Of a stretch of 64,000 nt of DNA, positions 13,033 through 24,387 are shown in pieces; position 1 is the stretch's first letter; the number at the start of each line of letters is the position of its first letter. The notes below the pieces were generated by a model that made no database searches, was not told the origin of the DNA, and saw only the letters and a program-made list of their open reading frames with translations. Position numbers and translations under genes: made by a program. Location of the stretch: the NCBI GenBank assembly GCA_025738555.1, contig JAOVFP010000008.1, positions 496,001-560,000 on the forward strand, in the 5' to 3' direction. The stretch comes from Cyathus striatus (Eukaryota; Basidiomycota; Agaricomycetes; Agaricales; Nidulariaceae).

Positions 13033-13824
13033 ACAATGTCCACTTTACAGTTTAGCTAATGCGCAATTACTGCTTTTGAATTAACTATATAGTTCCTCTA
13101 GCCATAGTTCTGTAGGATATTTAATAGGTAGAGTTAAGTAGCATGAGGGCAGTCTCCTGTGCCCTGAGAAATACCATCTAGCATCATGCTTTAGTATTTG
13201 TGTGAGCTTTGAGATTCTAAGTGCAATGCAAAGTGTGAAGTCATAAGCCCATGTTAAGTCCAAGATTAAGGAACGTGCATCAAAATGCGCATCAAAGCAT
13301 TTGCTAAGTGTGCACTCTCTCTCAAATGTTGGTTCCTGCATCCAAGTCTTACTCACCAAGTACTTTCTTAGTGAGCATACATGGTGTGAGTGAAATTATA
13401 CATATTTTAATTTATACTATGTTGCGCTAAACTAGGTACTTTAGTACTACAGTGTTCACCTAATGGGTGAGCTAACTTCACCATAGACTGCAATTCTCTT
13501 TTAAATAACAAGCATTATGCATAATAACACAGTAGAATCAATGAATTGTAACCAGGTCATTTGTAATATGTGGAGATCTGTAGTATATCATGGTATAATG
13601 CAATGATTCTGCATAAAGAGGCATAAAATCAGTATTCCTGCATCTAGTCACCAGCATCTTACTTGTTTGACCAGGTCCCATAACAAAAAATACATAATTA
13701 AATACAGAGAACAAAACTATTAACTTGTATTCTCCAGAAAACTTTCTTTACATTTGAATCATGTATGTTAGATGACATTATCTTATGGTATAAGTCACAA
13801 TATAAATACTTGGTTTTAACAGTT

Positions 13825-13945
13825 TTATTCTCCTGTTTTTACTGAATTATTTTTGTCACTGACACCAGCTGTAAAATTGGGATTCTGTAAAGCTACTGAG
13901 GATACAATACCGCTCTGCCAAAGAGCGTGGGAAAATATTATGGAA
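13825..13945 (+). repeat. Direct repeat partner of 11500-11625
   Basis: It ends in CCGCTCTGCCAAAGAGCGTGGGAAA (in two overlapping blocks), with a perfect 5-bp stem GCTCT/AGAGC. Confidence 0.5.
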
Positions 13946-13949
13946 TGGT

Positions 13950-14798
13950 GCGAGGTGGCGCACATAAGATCAATAAGTGTCCATTTAATGCACTTTCATT
14001 GACTATACATTCTTAAATCTTATATATACCATTCTGTAAAGTTTATATGAGAGAAACATGACAATAAAACAGCCTATTCTCATTATTTTTGTCAACAAGC
14101 CATTATTTCAGCAGACTTCTTGTACATCACTGAGTTTATTGCATATTCCATACTGTTTATGATAACTACCTATAAGTCATATATTTATATAAGGATAAAT
14201 GTATCAAATAAGATATATGGAAGGGTTTACAGGCTTTAAAACAGAGGTGTGATGGATATATGAGCTTTGAGTATAATGTGACTCAATAAGGTGTGAAAGA
14301 ATATACATATATATACCTTAATTAGCCTTTTATTTTCAACATAAATACTTAAACATAAATGGGACATATATAATAGTATTCCAGAACAAAAATAATGAAG
14401 AAAAACACCCGAGATTCTACATTACTGTACCAGTTTTATCTTGGGTCAAGGATTTGGGCGCATGATGTCACACAGTGTGACATCACACTCAATGCCATAT
14501 AGGGATTGGTGATCCCCAATGGCATTGGAAGTTGATGGTGGGATGGTGGCAGGATGCAGCTGCACCTCATTGTCTGACTAATAGGTTGCCATGGACTGCC
14601 TCATGTATCAGCTTCCCTAGAGATGTGAGAATCAGCCCTTCCATTCTGGTAACCTATGGTAATTTACAGCAGCCATACATCACAATGTATTGTAAACTAC
14701 CATAGATAATATATAGATTTTACAGTATTGCCTGCACAACTAATGCCTTGAGTAAAGGTTCTAAATATCATTGGTGCAATCATAATGTGCACTAGCAG
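13950..14798. other. AT-rich intergenic, no gene seen
   Basis: No recognisable coding or RNA feature apart from the inverted motif near 14503-14530. Confidence 0.4.
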
Positions 14799-15235
14799 TC
14801 ACCAGGGTTGGTAGTGGGCTTTGCCACTTGTCGGCCATACTCCTTTTATCTTAAAAGGTAGTGGGTTATGGGGATGTTTGGATTTCCTAATAAGACAATT
14901 TGTGGATCGCATTCGGGATCTCAGTTTCTGGCCTGCTGATTGGCTAACTTGTAGACAGTGACAGAGCCAGCCTCCAACAAATGATATGTCATTGACTAAA
15001 GTCAGCATAACAGACTTTGAGAGTATGTGAAGATTGGTATAATAGAATAAATGCAACAATGTGACTATTGATGGGGTGTGGGGGGCAACTATTGTCATTT
15101 GTGTGCATCAGAGAGTAGCCCTCAGGCAGACAAAATTTTGTTCTCCATTACAAGTGGTTGATAACATTGCATGTATTTTTGGATCATGTTTGGGATCTCA
15201 TTTTCTGGGCATCTGATTGGCTAATTCCTTTTCAG
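14799..15235. repeat. Repeat cluster shared with 27.05 and 33.6 kb
   Basis: 14806-14838 is the inverted copy of the GGCCGACAAGTGGC end. 14856-14955 (AAAAGGTAGTGGGTT … GGATCGCATTCGGGATCTCA … GATTGGCTAA) recurs in reverse complement at 33605-33712. Its second half is also repeated directly at 15180-15230. A minus-strand frame through 15098-14799 is a translation of this repeat. Confidence 0.6.
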
Positions 15236-15239
15236 GACA

Positions 15240-16001
15240 TTTTGTGACCATTTACCATAACACCCTCTCATCATAATCAATGTGTGTGACTGCTCTGTTG
15301 TTCCACACTGACTGTCTCCTTCCCCTCTCATGTTGACATGTCATTGTCACATCTTTGACCTTCAGGTTCAACTGTGCTGCTGATATCTTTATCTCCTCTA
15401 GACTCCTCCTGTTCCTCCCTCCTCATTCCAACATGTAATACATGGTGGTCTCAACCATCAAGTCCATATATTCCAGTCCCTCCCATTGTCTCCTAGTCCA
15501 ACTCTTATGCTACCATTAATTATTACAGTGCTGGGGGGATTGGCTGAAAAGTTGCAAAACTTCAGATATTTGGAGGTAAAAAGCAAAGTTGAAATAAAGT
15601 ATAAATGTAAATGTTATTGAAATGGGGTAGATTTCACAATTGATAGAGAGTGCTCAACTGTGAATCAGGGGTACACATTCCATCCTTCATCACACTCATT
15701 CACCATCCTGATTTATAACACACCTTAAATAGATGTCTGGAAGCCTCCTTCCCCAAGTAATGATCCACACAATCCACTCTGGTTCAACAGCCAGTGATTA
15801 CTTAGCTTGGAAACATGATCTATGCAAACATTAGCAACTTTCACTATCACTGGTTCAAGCTAAAGTTTCACTATGACATTGTTGAAAGCAAATTGTGGAG
15901 TTAGTGATGGGACATTCAGCTGTGACAGCCTATGGGCCTGAAGTTTCTAAGACTACATTTTCTGTGGTACATTGTTTAATCACACTTGTGTTCATAATTG
16001 G
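15240..16001. other. Intergenic, no gene seen
   Basis: A weak tRNA-like string occurs on the plus strand near 15625-15690, but its boxes do not match the consensus and I do not call it. Confidence 0.4.
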
Positions 16002-16019
16002 GAAGTCATTACACTGCTC

Positions 16020-16262
16020 CACAGAATCAGGTGGAGTCCACCTGAAGTCCACTGGACTCTACCTGGAGTCCACTGGACTCTACCTGAAGTCCACCTGGAC
16101 TCAGACATGCTATTTTATATGTCTAAGTTCAGGTGGAGTCCAGGTGGAGTCCAGCTGAAGTCCAGTAGTCCAGGTGAAATTCTGGATTCTACCTGAAGTC
16201 CACTGGACTGAGTTCAGGAAATCACTGGAAATCACCTGGACTCCAGCTGGACTCCATACATT
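16020..16262. repeat. Left subterminal array, word AGTCCA-NN-TGGACT
   Basis: Dense imperfect copies of GGTGGAGTCCACCTG and AGTCCACTGGACT run in both orientations, so the tract can fold on itself. It is the counterpart of 23390-23745. Open frames across it are repeat translations. Confidence 0.8.
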
Positions 16263-16334
16263 AATTTCTTTAGTGTCTCTTACTATAATTAAGTAAAAAT
16301 AAATAATTTACAATATTCACATAAATATTTTTGT

Positions 16335-16412
16335 CCCCAACAAGAATTGAACTTAAGACCTAGGCAGTTAATAACAGTGATAATTACTGGTAAGCCACAA
16401 GACCTTGTGAAC
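16335..16412 (-). ncRNA. tRNA-like module inside KDZ element 1
   Basis: The minus strand reads ACAAGGTCTTGTGGCTTACC, with A-box-like TGGCTTACCAG and, about 45 nt further on, B-box-like AGTTCAATTC. It lies just inside the left subterminal array. The module at 49150-49235 has the same position in KDZ element 2 and the same start (ACAAGGTCTCATGGCCTAGT). Acceptor pairing is poor, so it is not a functional tRNA call; a Pol III-type or SINE-derived module is inferred. Confidence 0.45.
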
Positions 16413-16429
16413 ATACTGATCATTACTCC

Positions 16430-17450
16430 TTATAGCCTATCCTCAATGACATCTCATGTGCTGTTACTGCCAGTGCATTTGATGTCGTCTGCATCGTCGA
16501 CGACAATGTTCTCACGTCTCCTCCCTCCCTCTGTTCCCCCTCCATCTCTGCATCTCCTCAACCCCCTCGTTCCCTAGGCCCCCTCCCTCTTGAAGCTAGC
16601 AGGCAATATTGTCATGTGCCCACCTCCTCCAATGTCGACTTGAAAAGGTAAGTGCTTCATCTCATTGTTGATGTTGCACTGTTGCCATTTCACAGCGTCC
16701 CCGTTGACAAGCTGCTTCCCAACTCGCAATCCGATCATCCTGATTGAGATTGACATCCAAGCAGCATAGCTGTGGCACTGCCCAGCATCTCCTCTCTCCT
16801 CTGCCATCTCTCCTCACCCGTGGCTGGCAATGACAATGACATGGCCCTCACCCTCCTCCCTCTCTTGTCTTCATTACCACGTTGCACCATCACCCACCCC
16901 CCTCCCCCCATCAGGCCATCATCCACACCCTCCTTTCGTTGTTGCTGGCATGGCGTGCTGTCTCCTTTTGTCACGCCATCGCCCTCTCCATGCCATTCCC
17001 CCTGTCCCTGCCCTCCCCTGTGTGCAATGCTATGCATAACCACCTCAAGCTCAAATGAATGCTGCGTGATGTGTCATGCACCTCTTCCCCTGCTCCCCAT
17101 TCTAGCAAGTGAACGAGTGTCATGACCAACCACCACCATGAACGTACTGGGGGACAGTGTACAGAGGGGAATGTACAGGGGGACAGTGTGGAAGGGGAAT
17201 GGCATAGAAGGGGGACAGCATACAGGGAGACAGCATAGAAGGAGAACAGTGTAGAAGGGGGACGGCATACAGGGAGACAGCATAGAAGGAGGATAACATA
17301 GAGGGAGAACAATGTAGAAGGGGGTCAGTGTACAGAGGGATAGTGTACAGAGGGATAGCGTACAGAGGAATAGTGTACAGAGGGACAGCATACAGGGGGA
17401 CAGTGTACTGGGAGACAGCATAGCCTGTTGTTGAGTAGCCCAGTCTCTCC
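16430..17450. other. GC-rich cargo-like region of KDZ element 1
   Basis: C-rich plus-strand sequence (TCCTCCCTCC, CCACCTCC) contains several overlapping Pro/Ser/Leu/His-rich frames but no single convincing exon. It matches in position and character the region 49240-50846/55051-56620 of KDZ element 2. It may be a decayed captured gene. Confidence 0.35.
17140..17415 (+). repeat. Minisatellite GTACAGAGGGACAGC
   Basis: Imperfect tandem copies of a roughly 15-20-bp unit (GTACAGAGGGAtAG, CATACAGGGaGACAG, CATAGAAGGaGgACAG). Minus-strand frames here (Ser/Leu/Cys/Pro repeats) are products of the tandem repeat. Confidence 0.8.
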
Positions 17451-17459
17451 CAAGGCTTT

Positions 17460-18041
17460 TAAAATTAGTTACTACTAGTGTACTTATAGTGTATTACTTA
17501 CCATTATAAATAGTGATTAATGGATTAATGTTAACCAAACACTATGGTATATGATAAGTTAGCCAGAAACTAAATATTTGTGGAGTGATTCAAAACTTTA
17601 CATCAATTTCTGTTGTCGCCTTCCCCTTACTTCCCATTCTAATTGTGGAATTGATCTCTTAACCACTTTGTTATTACAATTGATACTGTCATCTATTTTT
17701 GTAAGCAATACCTGAACTACTTTTTTATTACAATTGATACCACTATCTATTTTTGCAAGCGATACTGATCATTCTTGATTTAGTCCATCCAAGTGGTCAT
17801 GTGACTGGCTATAGCTGCTGCTGCTGCACCAAACTCAAAGGATCTCAAAGGCCACTATTTATTTTTAGATAAAAAGCGGACATGTGCCAGGTTATTTATT
17901 TAAGACAGCCAATAACAGCAGCTGCTAGAATGTCAAATATACGGCATTATGAACCTGAAGGTTCTTTCTTCCCTTCCACTTGCAACCCTACAGTTTACTT
18001 GTTTCTGAACATTTCACTACTTTTTTTTGATATATTTCAAT
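17460..18041. other. 5' flank of the KDZ-1 gene
   Basis: No gene. It contains a repeated string CAATTGATACYRYYATCTATTTTTG (in two parts, about 17675-17705 and 17735-17760) and AT-rich sequence before the ATG at 18042. It presumably holds the promoter, but no motif is secure. Confidence 0.35.
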
Positions 18042-21000
18042 ATGGTGACTACTAGAAAATCATCAAATACTGCTGCTACTGCTGCTGCTGCATCTGCATC
18101 TGCTAGTCAGGAGGAGGCTGCAGGTGCTGTGGGGGTGTCCAAGGCTCAAGGTAAAGGTGCTAAGGCAGCTAAGGAAAAGAAGAAAAAAGGCTCAAAGTAT
18201 GTATCTCAATATATTCCTAGACTGAGGCATCCAATTAAATTCATAAAAAGGAAAACATCAATCCAGAGATTGGAAGAAGATCAGAATGCAGATACTCCTC
18301 AACATTTCACCCTGTATTTCAATATTATAATCATTATTTAACAATCTAACATTTTTACAGGGCTGAAAAAGTACTGGCAGAGGAGAATGTTTCTATTGCT
18401 CCTCCCCCTCATACTATGACAAATACAGGGTCTATCAAGCAGACCCAAACTTCTGCCTCAGGGAATAAGGACATACTGAATGAGGAGGAGACACTCCTGC
18501 CTCTAGAATCTCAAATGGCTGTAGGGTCTATCAAGCAGGACAATACCTCTGGTACTTCTGGAAATATGAGGTCTATCAAAAAGACCAATAGTTCTGTCTC
18601 AGGGAGTAAGGAAGCTTTAAATGAGAAGGAACCTTCTCTGGAATCTCAGACCAATATTTCTGTCTCAGGATATAAGGATACATTGAATGAGGAGGAAACA
18701 CTCCTACCTCTTGAATCTCAGGTGGTTGCAGGGTCTAACAAGCAGACCAATATTTCTACCCCAGGGAGTAAGGATATATTGAATGAGGAAACACTCCTAC
18801 CTCTTGGATCTCAGGTGATTGCAGGGTCTAACAAGCAGACCAATATTTCTGCCTCAGGGAGTAAGGATATATTGAATGAGGTACTTTTGGGATTTCAAGA
18901 TATATTGAATGAGGAGGAAACACCTCTACACCTTGGATCTCAGGTGGCTTCAGAGTCTGTCAAACAGACCAATACTTCTGTTGAGGAGGAAATACTACTA
19001 CCTTTGGAATTTCAACTTCAAGACATAGAATTGGGTAGTAAGAAATCTGAGAATGAGAGCTCATCTGAATCAGGAAGTTCAACAGAATCTGGGAGTGAAA
19101 GTGTAAATAATGCAGCAATGGATGTTGATACTGATATCACTCCCAAGAAAGCAAAACCTGTTCTCAAGTGTGGACGTGCTCCTTCCAGTCCTCAGGCTAA
19201 GTCAAGTGATACAAGGTCAACAAGCAAGGTGTCTTGATGTTCAATCTCACATAGTTCTGCATCATCAACTCCAAGTGAGATGTCTACAGACTACCTCCAG
19301 GGTGCATCATGCACAGTGGGAGGGTTTTCACGAGGACGAGCCACAGGTAACACCTACAATTATGGTGATGAAGAGAAAGGTATGTTAATTAATATTAATA
19401 ACTATCTATTCATTTGTTAACTTTTTATAGATCCTTTCATTACAACTCCAAATATCAAGGGAGATATTAGACTGTTCTTTAAGTCTGATACTTCAGAACC
19501 TGACTTTGTTATCACAGATCAAGAACCATCATCTGACTTTTATAATATTCTTGAAACCTTGGGGAATACATACTCTCCAGTTGCTAGTAAGTTCTTTAAA
19601 TTTATTTTAAGCACTGTTCTAACAGGATGAATAGAGCAAAATGCCCGAATTTCTATTCGTGAAAATGGTTACTGGAGTCTGAAAGGAAAGTATTTGAATA
19701 TATGTCAGAAGAAAAAGCCCATTAGTGCACACTGGAAATTGAGTGATCAGAAGAAATATTTCATTGAAGTTTTGGCTGTAAGTTGAATTTTATTTAGTAA
19801 TATATTATAAACTCAATTTTTACAAGGATGGTGCAAATATTGAGCAGAAGAGTGAGAGTACTGGACTCATGGTATCCAAACCTTCAGGCTCCTCAGAGTC
19901 ACATGAGGACATTGCCAATGCAATGCTAATTTCTCATTTCAATATTCCTGAGTGCCTACTTAAGAAATTGAGCAAAGAACAAGATATCCGTGCAACATAT
20001 GAAAAATATGAACTTATTGAGAGGATCTGGAATAAACACCAACCAGATCTGAGTACAATTGAGGCTGCATCAAAATCTACAGTTGACAAGAAGCAGATTA
20101 TTAGTCTTTTGATAGCCCCATCCACATATTACTCATATGCAAACAGAGTATTTCTATTACTTCACTATTATCCTGAAATGATGGCATGAATGAAATGGGA
20201 GGAAGAAATTGACACCAATAAGGTCTGGAAATCGAAAAAAGCGAATTTTAACAATTTATTGAGTATTTTGGAAGAAAAAAGAGATGCCACTAAAAATGAG
20301 AATCAAATGAGGGAGGTAGAGTCTGAAGATGATCCTGAAAGTGAGGAGGAAGTTGTTAAAAAGAATAAAGGAAAGGGCTAACAGAGAGAAGACAAAGGAG
20401 ACAAAGGAAAGAGTAAGGATGACAAGGAGGGAAAGGATAAGCCTAAGAGGTCTCATAGGAAGAACAAAGGGAAATCCAAAAAATTGTAAGAGTTGTTTTT
20501 TAAAAGATAATTTTTCTAGTGTTATAGATCAAATACTTTCAATAGTATTTGATAGTTTTCTTTATTTCCACTTTCAACAAGTGGTTGTTTAAATATGCTG
20601 TTCTGTCATTCATTTCCATTTTCAACAAATGGATTTATACTTCATTTATTTATTTTTCCTTTCATTTTCAACAAATGGATTTAAATACCTAGGCCTTATC
20701 TGTAGAGTAAAATACTTCAACAGTATTTTTACTCATGTATATTTACTTGCTTTCAACAGCAAATTATTGTAGTTATGTATAGAACATTTTGAGTTAGAAT
20801 ACATTGACAGTATTTCTAATCTCATATATACTATTAGTTTTGAACAGCCAAATTTCATTGTTTTCTCAATATTTGAATTTTAGCTAATAAATTTTGAATT
20901 TTGTTTCAACAGTTTCAATTATCAATGGGCTCTGCAAATATGGATACTATGTTTACTTCTTGCCTTTATACCTCAAGTTAAAGCAGTCCCTCCCAAAGAT

Positions 21001-23261
21001 TCATTTCCAGACATTCCATTCAAGTTATTCTCTTCATTTGTTCAAGATCATTTCAGCTCAGAGATTACTTTGGCAACAGTTTTAACAGTTCTATTCTCAT
21101 TAACAAATAATGTGGATATTCTAAATTTGCATGTGGAGGTGAAAAATCCTAGACTTCAAGATGAATATTCTGTACCTGTTAATGGCTGGATTAAAGGACT
21201 TTCAACTGCTATAAAAGCTCATTTGGATGCAAAAATTGGGTTAGAGAATATGGAAGATACCCAACTATTCAATGCATCTGATAATCAGCAATATTTGAGT
21301 TCATCTATGCAGATAAGTACTATATCAAGAAAACTGGATGAGATGATAACTATTTTGGACTTGGACCTATATAAAAGAAATTCAAGTACTATGCAACTTT
21401 TAAAGCCAATTTCCACAAGTGAAATTGAACCAGTACTGCTAATTTGTCCAGCTCGTCTTACTTGTTCAACTAATAATAAGGGATGTATTGGCTGAGCAAT
21501 CCATGTACTCACACATGAATGTGATAGAACACAGATCACACTTTTGAAAGGAATTAAGCTATATAAAAATGCATCAATTGTAGCTGGCTCTTGTACAAAC
21601 TGTAAAGCTATTTATTATGCAGATCATAAAAGTGTTACTGCAAGCTCTGATGTTCCACGAGATCCACAAGTTAGTCCAAAGGATAAGCTCTTCTATAATA
21701 ATGCAAAATATGTAAAAATTGGTCAGAGTATTTGGGCTGATAGAACATTTACAAATATGGTTGTTAATTCAGTATATCATTTTCATGCATCAACTGCTGC
21801 ATATACAGAATTTTGGAATTACACTTTTTCAAATGGTGCAGAAAATACATATCCACCTATCTCACGGCGGCAAGTGTGGAAAGCTTTTGTTGAAGAAACA
21901 GTTAGACAGATATCTGTCTCAATGAATACATTTTTGCAAGTACCTGATAACATATCAACAGAAGCATTAACAAAGGAAGCATATGAACAATTAGGTCAAA
22001 ATGGACTTATTGGTCAATCACTGGATCATTCCTGTAATGAGTGTACTCATCCATATAAAGCTACTGCTGACTTTATTACACCTGCTGATGATGTGGCAAT
22101 AGTTGGTATTGATGAAAACTGGTCTGTTCCTCCACTACAACAAAATGCTGAAAATAGAGAATTACAAAATATAGATAACAATGCAATGGAAACAGATGGT
22201 GCTGTTGAGCCAGATGTTAAAATGGTAGTGATAGATGGAATTGTTATGGGGCCAACTCATTGTGCATATAAAGATTGTTCAGCCAAACTGGTGAATGCAC
22301 ACACTGAAGTATTTTGTCTGAGACATGAGAGCCAACATGAGGGATTGTGCAGAATGAAAGATTGCTATAATCATCATGAACCAAATTCTAAAACATGTGT
22401 TAACCACAGACAGAACTGGTTTAGTCATATTACTTGATTTGGAAGACAATCTGTTCTTGGAATTAGAAGAATCATTAGGAGAAGTGCAGAAGAAGGTGCT
22501 CCTACATGGATGTGCCAGCTAAATCAAAGGAATAATCAGCCCCATGATGAGCCAGCTGGCCAGGCTCAGGAACCAGATAACTACTTTGTTGCTCCTCGAT
22601 TTTATTGTATGGAAACACTTTGTGCACCATGTGGAGTTGTTATTGCATGGACAAAATTTGTAAAGTCTGAAGGTGCAAGTCAAATTATGGATTTCTTAGA
22701 AGATATATATCCAACTCCTGAGTCAAGACCAAGCTATGTGTGCATTGATAAAGCATGTGTAGTTTTAAAGCATTTGATTACTTCACGTAACTGGAATATA
22801 TGGAAAGCAACAACAAGATTTATAGTTGATTCTTATCATTATATAAATCACAGAGTTGGAGATTATTTATGTCGCACTTATTGCAACCCAAGCCCTCTAA
22901 ATGGGTTAGCACCAAATTTGGTGGTTGTAGAAAGAGATATAAATGGTAATCCACACTATAAACAAGCTTTTAATACTCAGGTAAGTTTTATTTTACTCAT
23001 TTTATTAATTTCTAACACATTATGTAGGCATGTGAACAGTTAAATGCCTGGCTAGGTGGTTTTCAAGGAATTCTTAATAGAATGAGTGTTGACAATTTCA
23101 ATTGGACTACACACGCTTTGCTTTATTATATTCATACTCAAAGAGTTGTTCAAAAACAAAGCAAAAGAAATAATCAGAATGAACAACCACAGCAAGCAGT
23201 ACAACTGCCATATGATGATGAAGTTGAAATTGATGGAGTTGAAATTGATAGAGTGGATTGA
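18042..23261 (+). pseudogene. KDZ transposase-type gene 1, six in-frame stops
   Basis: I can assemble seven exons: 18042-18196, 18361-19379, 19431-19586, 19626-19777, 19827-20485, 20913-22980 and 23028-23261. Introns obey GT/AG with matching phases and total 1480 codons, once in-frame stops are ignored (19235, 19628, 20187, 20379, 21493, 22435; five TGA, one TAA). Order: Lys/Ala-rich start; Ser/Glu-rich repeats (residues about 52-350); helical region (about 440-710); a hydrophobic stretch (about 720); CxC5-type cluster (about 890-957, CPARLTC, GSCTNC, YYADHK); CxC6-type cluster (about 1143-1220, GPTHCAYKDC to CVNH); and a DDE-like core with D in CIDKAC, D in VDSYHY and E in ACEQLNAW. Family role: cut-and-paste DNA transposition. 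Each stop sits where Arg, Gln or Trp is expected. The region could be one gene or two adjacent ones; the conserved phase at 20485/20913 favours one. Confidence 0.8.
20486..20912 (+). repeat. Long intron with array of hairpins sharing a TCAAC loop
   Basis: The corresponding intron of KDZ-2 (58592-58654) is 63 bp; this one is 427 bp. It contains successive inverted repeats with different stems but nearly the same loop: AAATACT-TTCAAT-AGTATTT (20531-20550), CCACTT-TCAAC-AAGTGG (20568-20584), TCCATTT-TCAAC-AAATGGA (20615-20633), CATTT-TCAAC-AAATG (20663-20677), GAGTAAAATACT-TCAAC-AGTATTTTTACTC (20705-20734), TTGCT-TTCAAC-AGCAA (20747-20762), and a weaker one at 20791-20823. The real 3' splice site is itself TTTCAACAG. 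Nothing is coded. Confidence 0.75.
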
Positions 23262-23389
23262 ATATATAATTTGGTGTATAATATCTGCTATTAAGCTTGT
23301 ATCTTCTGTTTTAATATATATTATACTTACAGAACTGAGTGAAATTTAATCAGGTACAAACTATAGACAAAGTACAGGTATAGTCTAAA

Positions 23390-23745
23390 TAGTGTTTCAG
23401 CTATTTTGTACAGATCAAGTTCAGGTAGAGTCCAGGTAGTGCCTCAGCTACTTAGTGCAGGTCAAGTACAGGTAGAGTCCAGGTAGAGTCCAGCTGGAGT
23501 CCAGGTGAACCTCAGGTAATGTCTCAACTACTTAGTACATGTAGAGTCCAGGTAGAGTCCAGGTAGAGTCTAGGTAGTGCCTTAGCTATTTAGTTCAGGT
23601 AAAGTACAGGTAGAGTCCAGGTAGAGTCCAGCTGGAGTCCAGGTAGAGTAGACACAAAATAAAAAACTACCTGAAGTCCAGTAGAGTCCACCTGGAGTCC
23701 AGGATTTTACCTGGACTCTATCTGAAGTCCACCTGATCTCGTGGG
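23390..23745. repeat. Right subterminal array of KDZ-1, AGTCCAGGTAGAGTCC
   Basis: Many imperfect copies of GTAGAGTCCAG, with palindromic AGTCCAGCTGGAGTCC near 23490 and 23625, pair with the left array at 16020-16262. Confidence 0.8.
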
Positions 23746-23761
23746 GCAGTGCAATATACTG

Positions 23762-24387
23762 GCCTTTTGCTCTCCTTTCCCTTTGGATCAGGGTGATGAG
23801 AACTGGCAACCTTCAAAGCTGGACAAGCAGCTTGCTGCACCAGCTGGTTGGAGGGAGGGGGCACCAGATCTTCAGGCTCGGAGTGTGCAACATCAGTATT
23901 GACAGCCATAGGTAGAGTGGGGAGATACTGAAGGTGATAATTCTAAAATTTCGAGTTAACTTTGACTCAAGCACAAAACCATGCTAACAAACTTACCATG
24001 GGCATGCCATATGGCAGGAACATGTATGCATTGGCCACTGGATGCCCTTGTGGACCATGCAGCTGCAAAAATATGGTTAATCACAAAGGAACAAATTAGT
24101 AAGCAAGGAACTTACATAGTTATTCATGTAACCACTGTGCTCTTGGGTGCTTGAAGGTTGGCACTGATTATTTGCATATGCACCACATTCTTGACCTCTT
24201 GGAGGCTCATGTTGAGAGGAGGTAGGTACCTGTAAAGGAATGGATAAAGGATATGTTCATATATATGATATAAATAATGTACTGGTGCTTGCATAGTTGA
24301 CAATGAAATAGGCCATGCCTGAGAATTATCACTGTAATCACCTTCCTGTGGAGGTTGGTTTTGCTGGGGTTGATCTGAGGGTGACAT
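23762..24387 (-). CDS. 5' part of an uncharacterised gene truncated by KDZ-1
   Basis: On the minus strand I read four in-phase exons: 24387-24283 (ATG start), 24229-24116, 24062-23997 and 23927 to the KDZ boundary at about 23762. Introns are 46-69 bp with GT/AG ends. The product begins MSPSDQPQQNQPPQ and is Gln/Pro/Ser/His-rich without stops or frameshifts. The last exon contains EPEDLVPPPSNQLVQQAA and runs straight into the KDZ-1 right terminus, where the reading frame becomes transposon sequence. No known domain is recognised; a low-complexity regulatory or structural protein is possible. The 3' part is not recognisable left of 16002. Confidence 0.55.

Larger units (their letters stand above)
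10183..14535. repeat. Region bounded by inverted GGCATTGGGGATCACCA motifs
   Basis: Near 10190-10210 the sequence reads GGCATTGGGGATCACCAC; near 14503-14530 the complement TTGGTGATCCCCAATGGCAT occurs. These could be the ends of a 4.3-kb repeat that also contains element B and two direct repeats (11500-11625, 13825-13945). No target duplication was verified. No gene is seen inside; frames at 10569-10994, 11925-12242 and 13081-13359 have no recognisable features. Confidence 0.3.
16002..23761 (+). mobile_element. KDZ transposon 1 (about 7.8 kb)
   Basis: The right end read inward is CAGTATATTGCACTGCCCCA. The left end is GAAGTCATTACACTGCTCCA. Both run into ATCAGGTGGA and then blocks of AGTCCA/TGGACT words (16020-16262 and 23390-23745). 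Between them lie a tRNA-like module (16335-16412), a GC-rich region with a minisatellite, and the multi-exon KDZ gene (18042-23261). KDZ transposons are eukaryotic DDE elements, prominent in basidiomycetes. No matching 8-bp duplication was found at the two ends, so the left end is less certain than the right. Confidence 0.7.

Noticed and set aside
15625..15690. Possible plus-strand tRNA-like sequence
   Set aside because: The A-box does not match the consensus and arms do not pair.
18042..23261. Reassignment of TGA to an amino acid (nuclear code change)
   Set aside because: TGA stands where both Arg and Trp are expected and TAA also occurs; deamination explains all cases, and the stop positions differ between the two copies.
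16002..23761. 8-bp target duplication for KDZ-1
   Set aside because: The octamers beside the proposed ends (ATAATTGG and GCCTTTTG) do not match, so none is claimed.
23795..23860. tRNA-like string on the minus strand near the KDZ-1 right end
   Set aside because: It lies within an open, correctly spliced exon (VPPPSNQLVQQAA…) and its B-box is poor.
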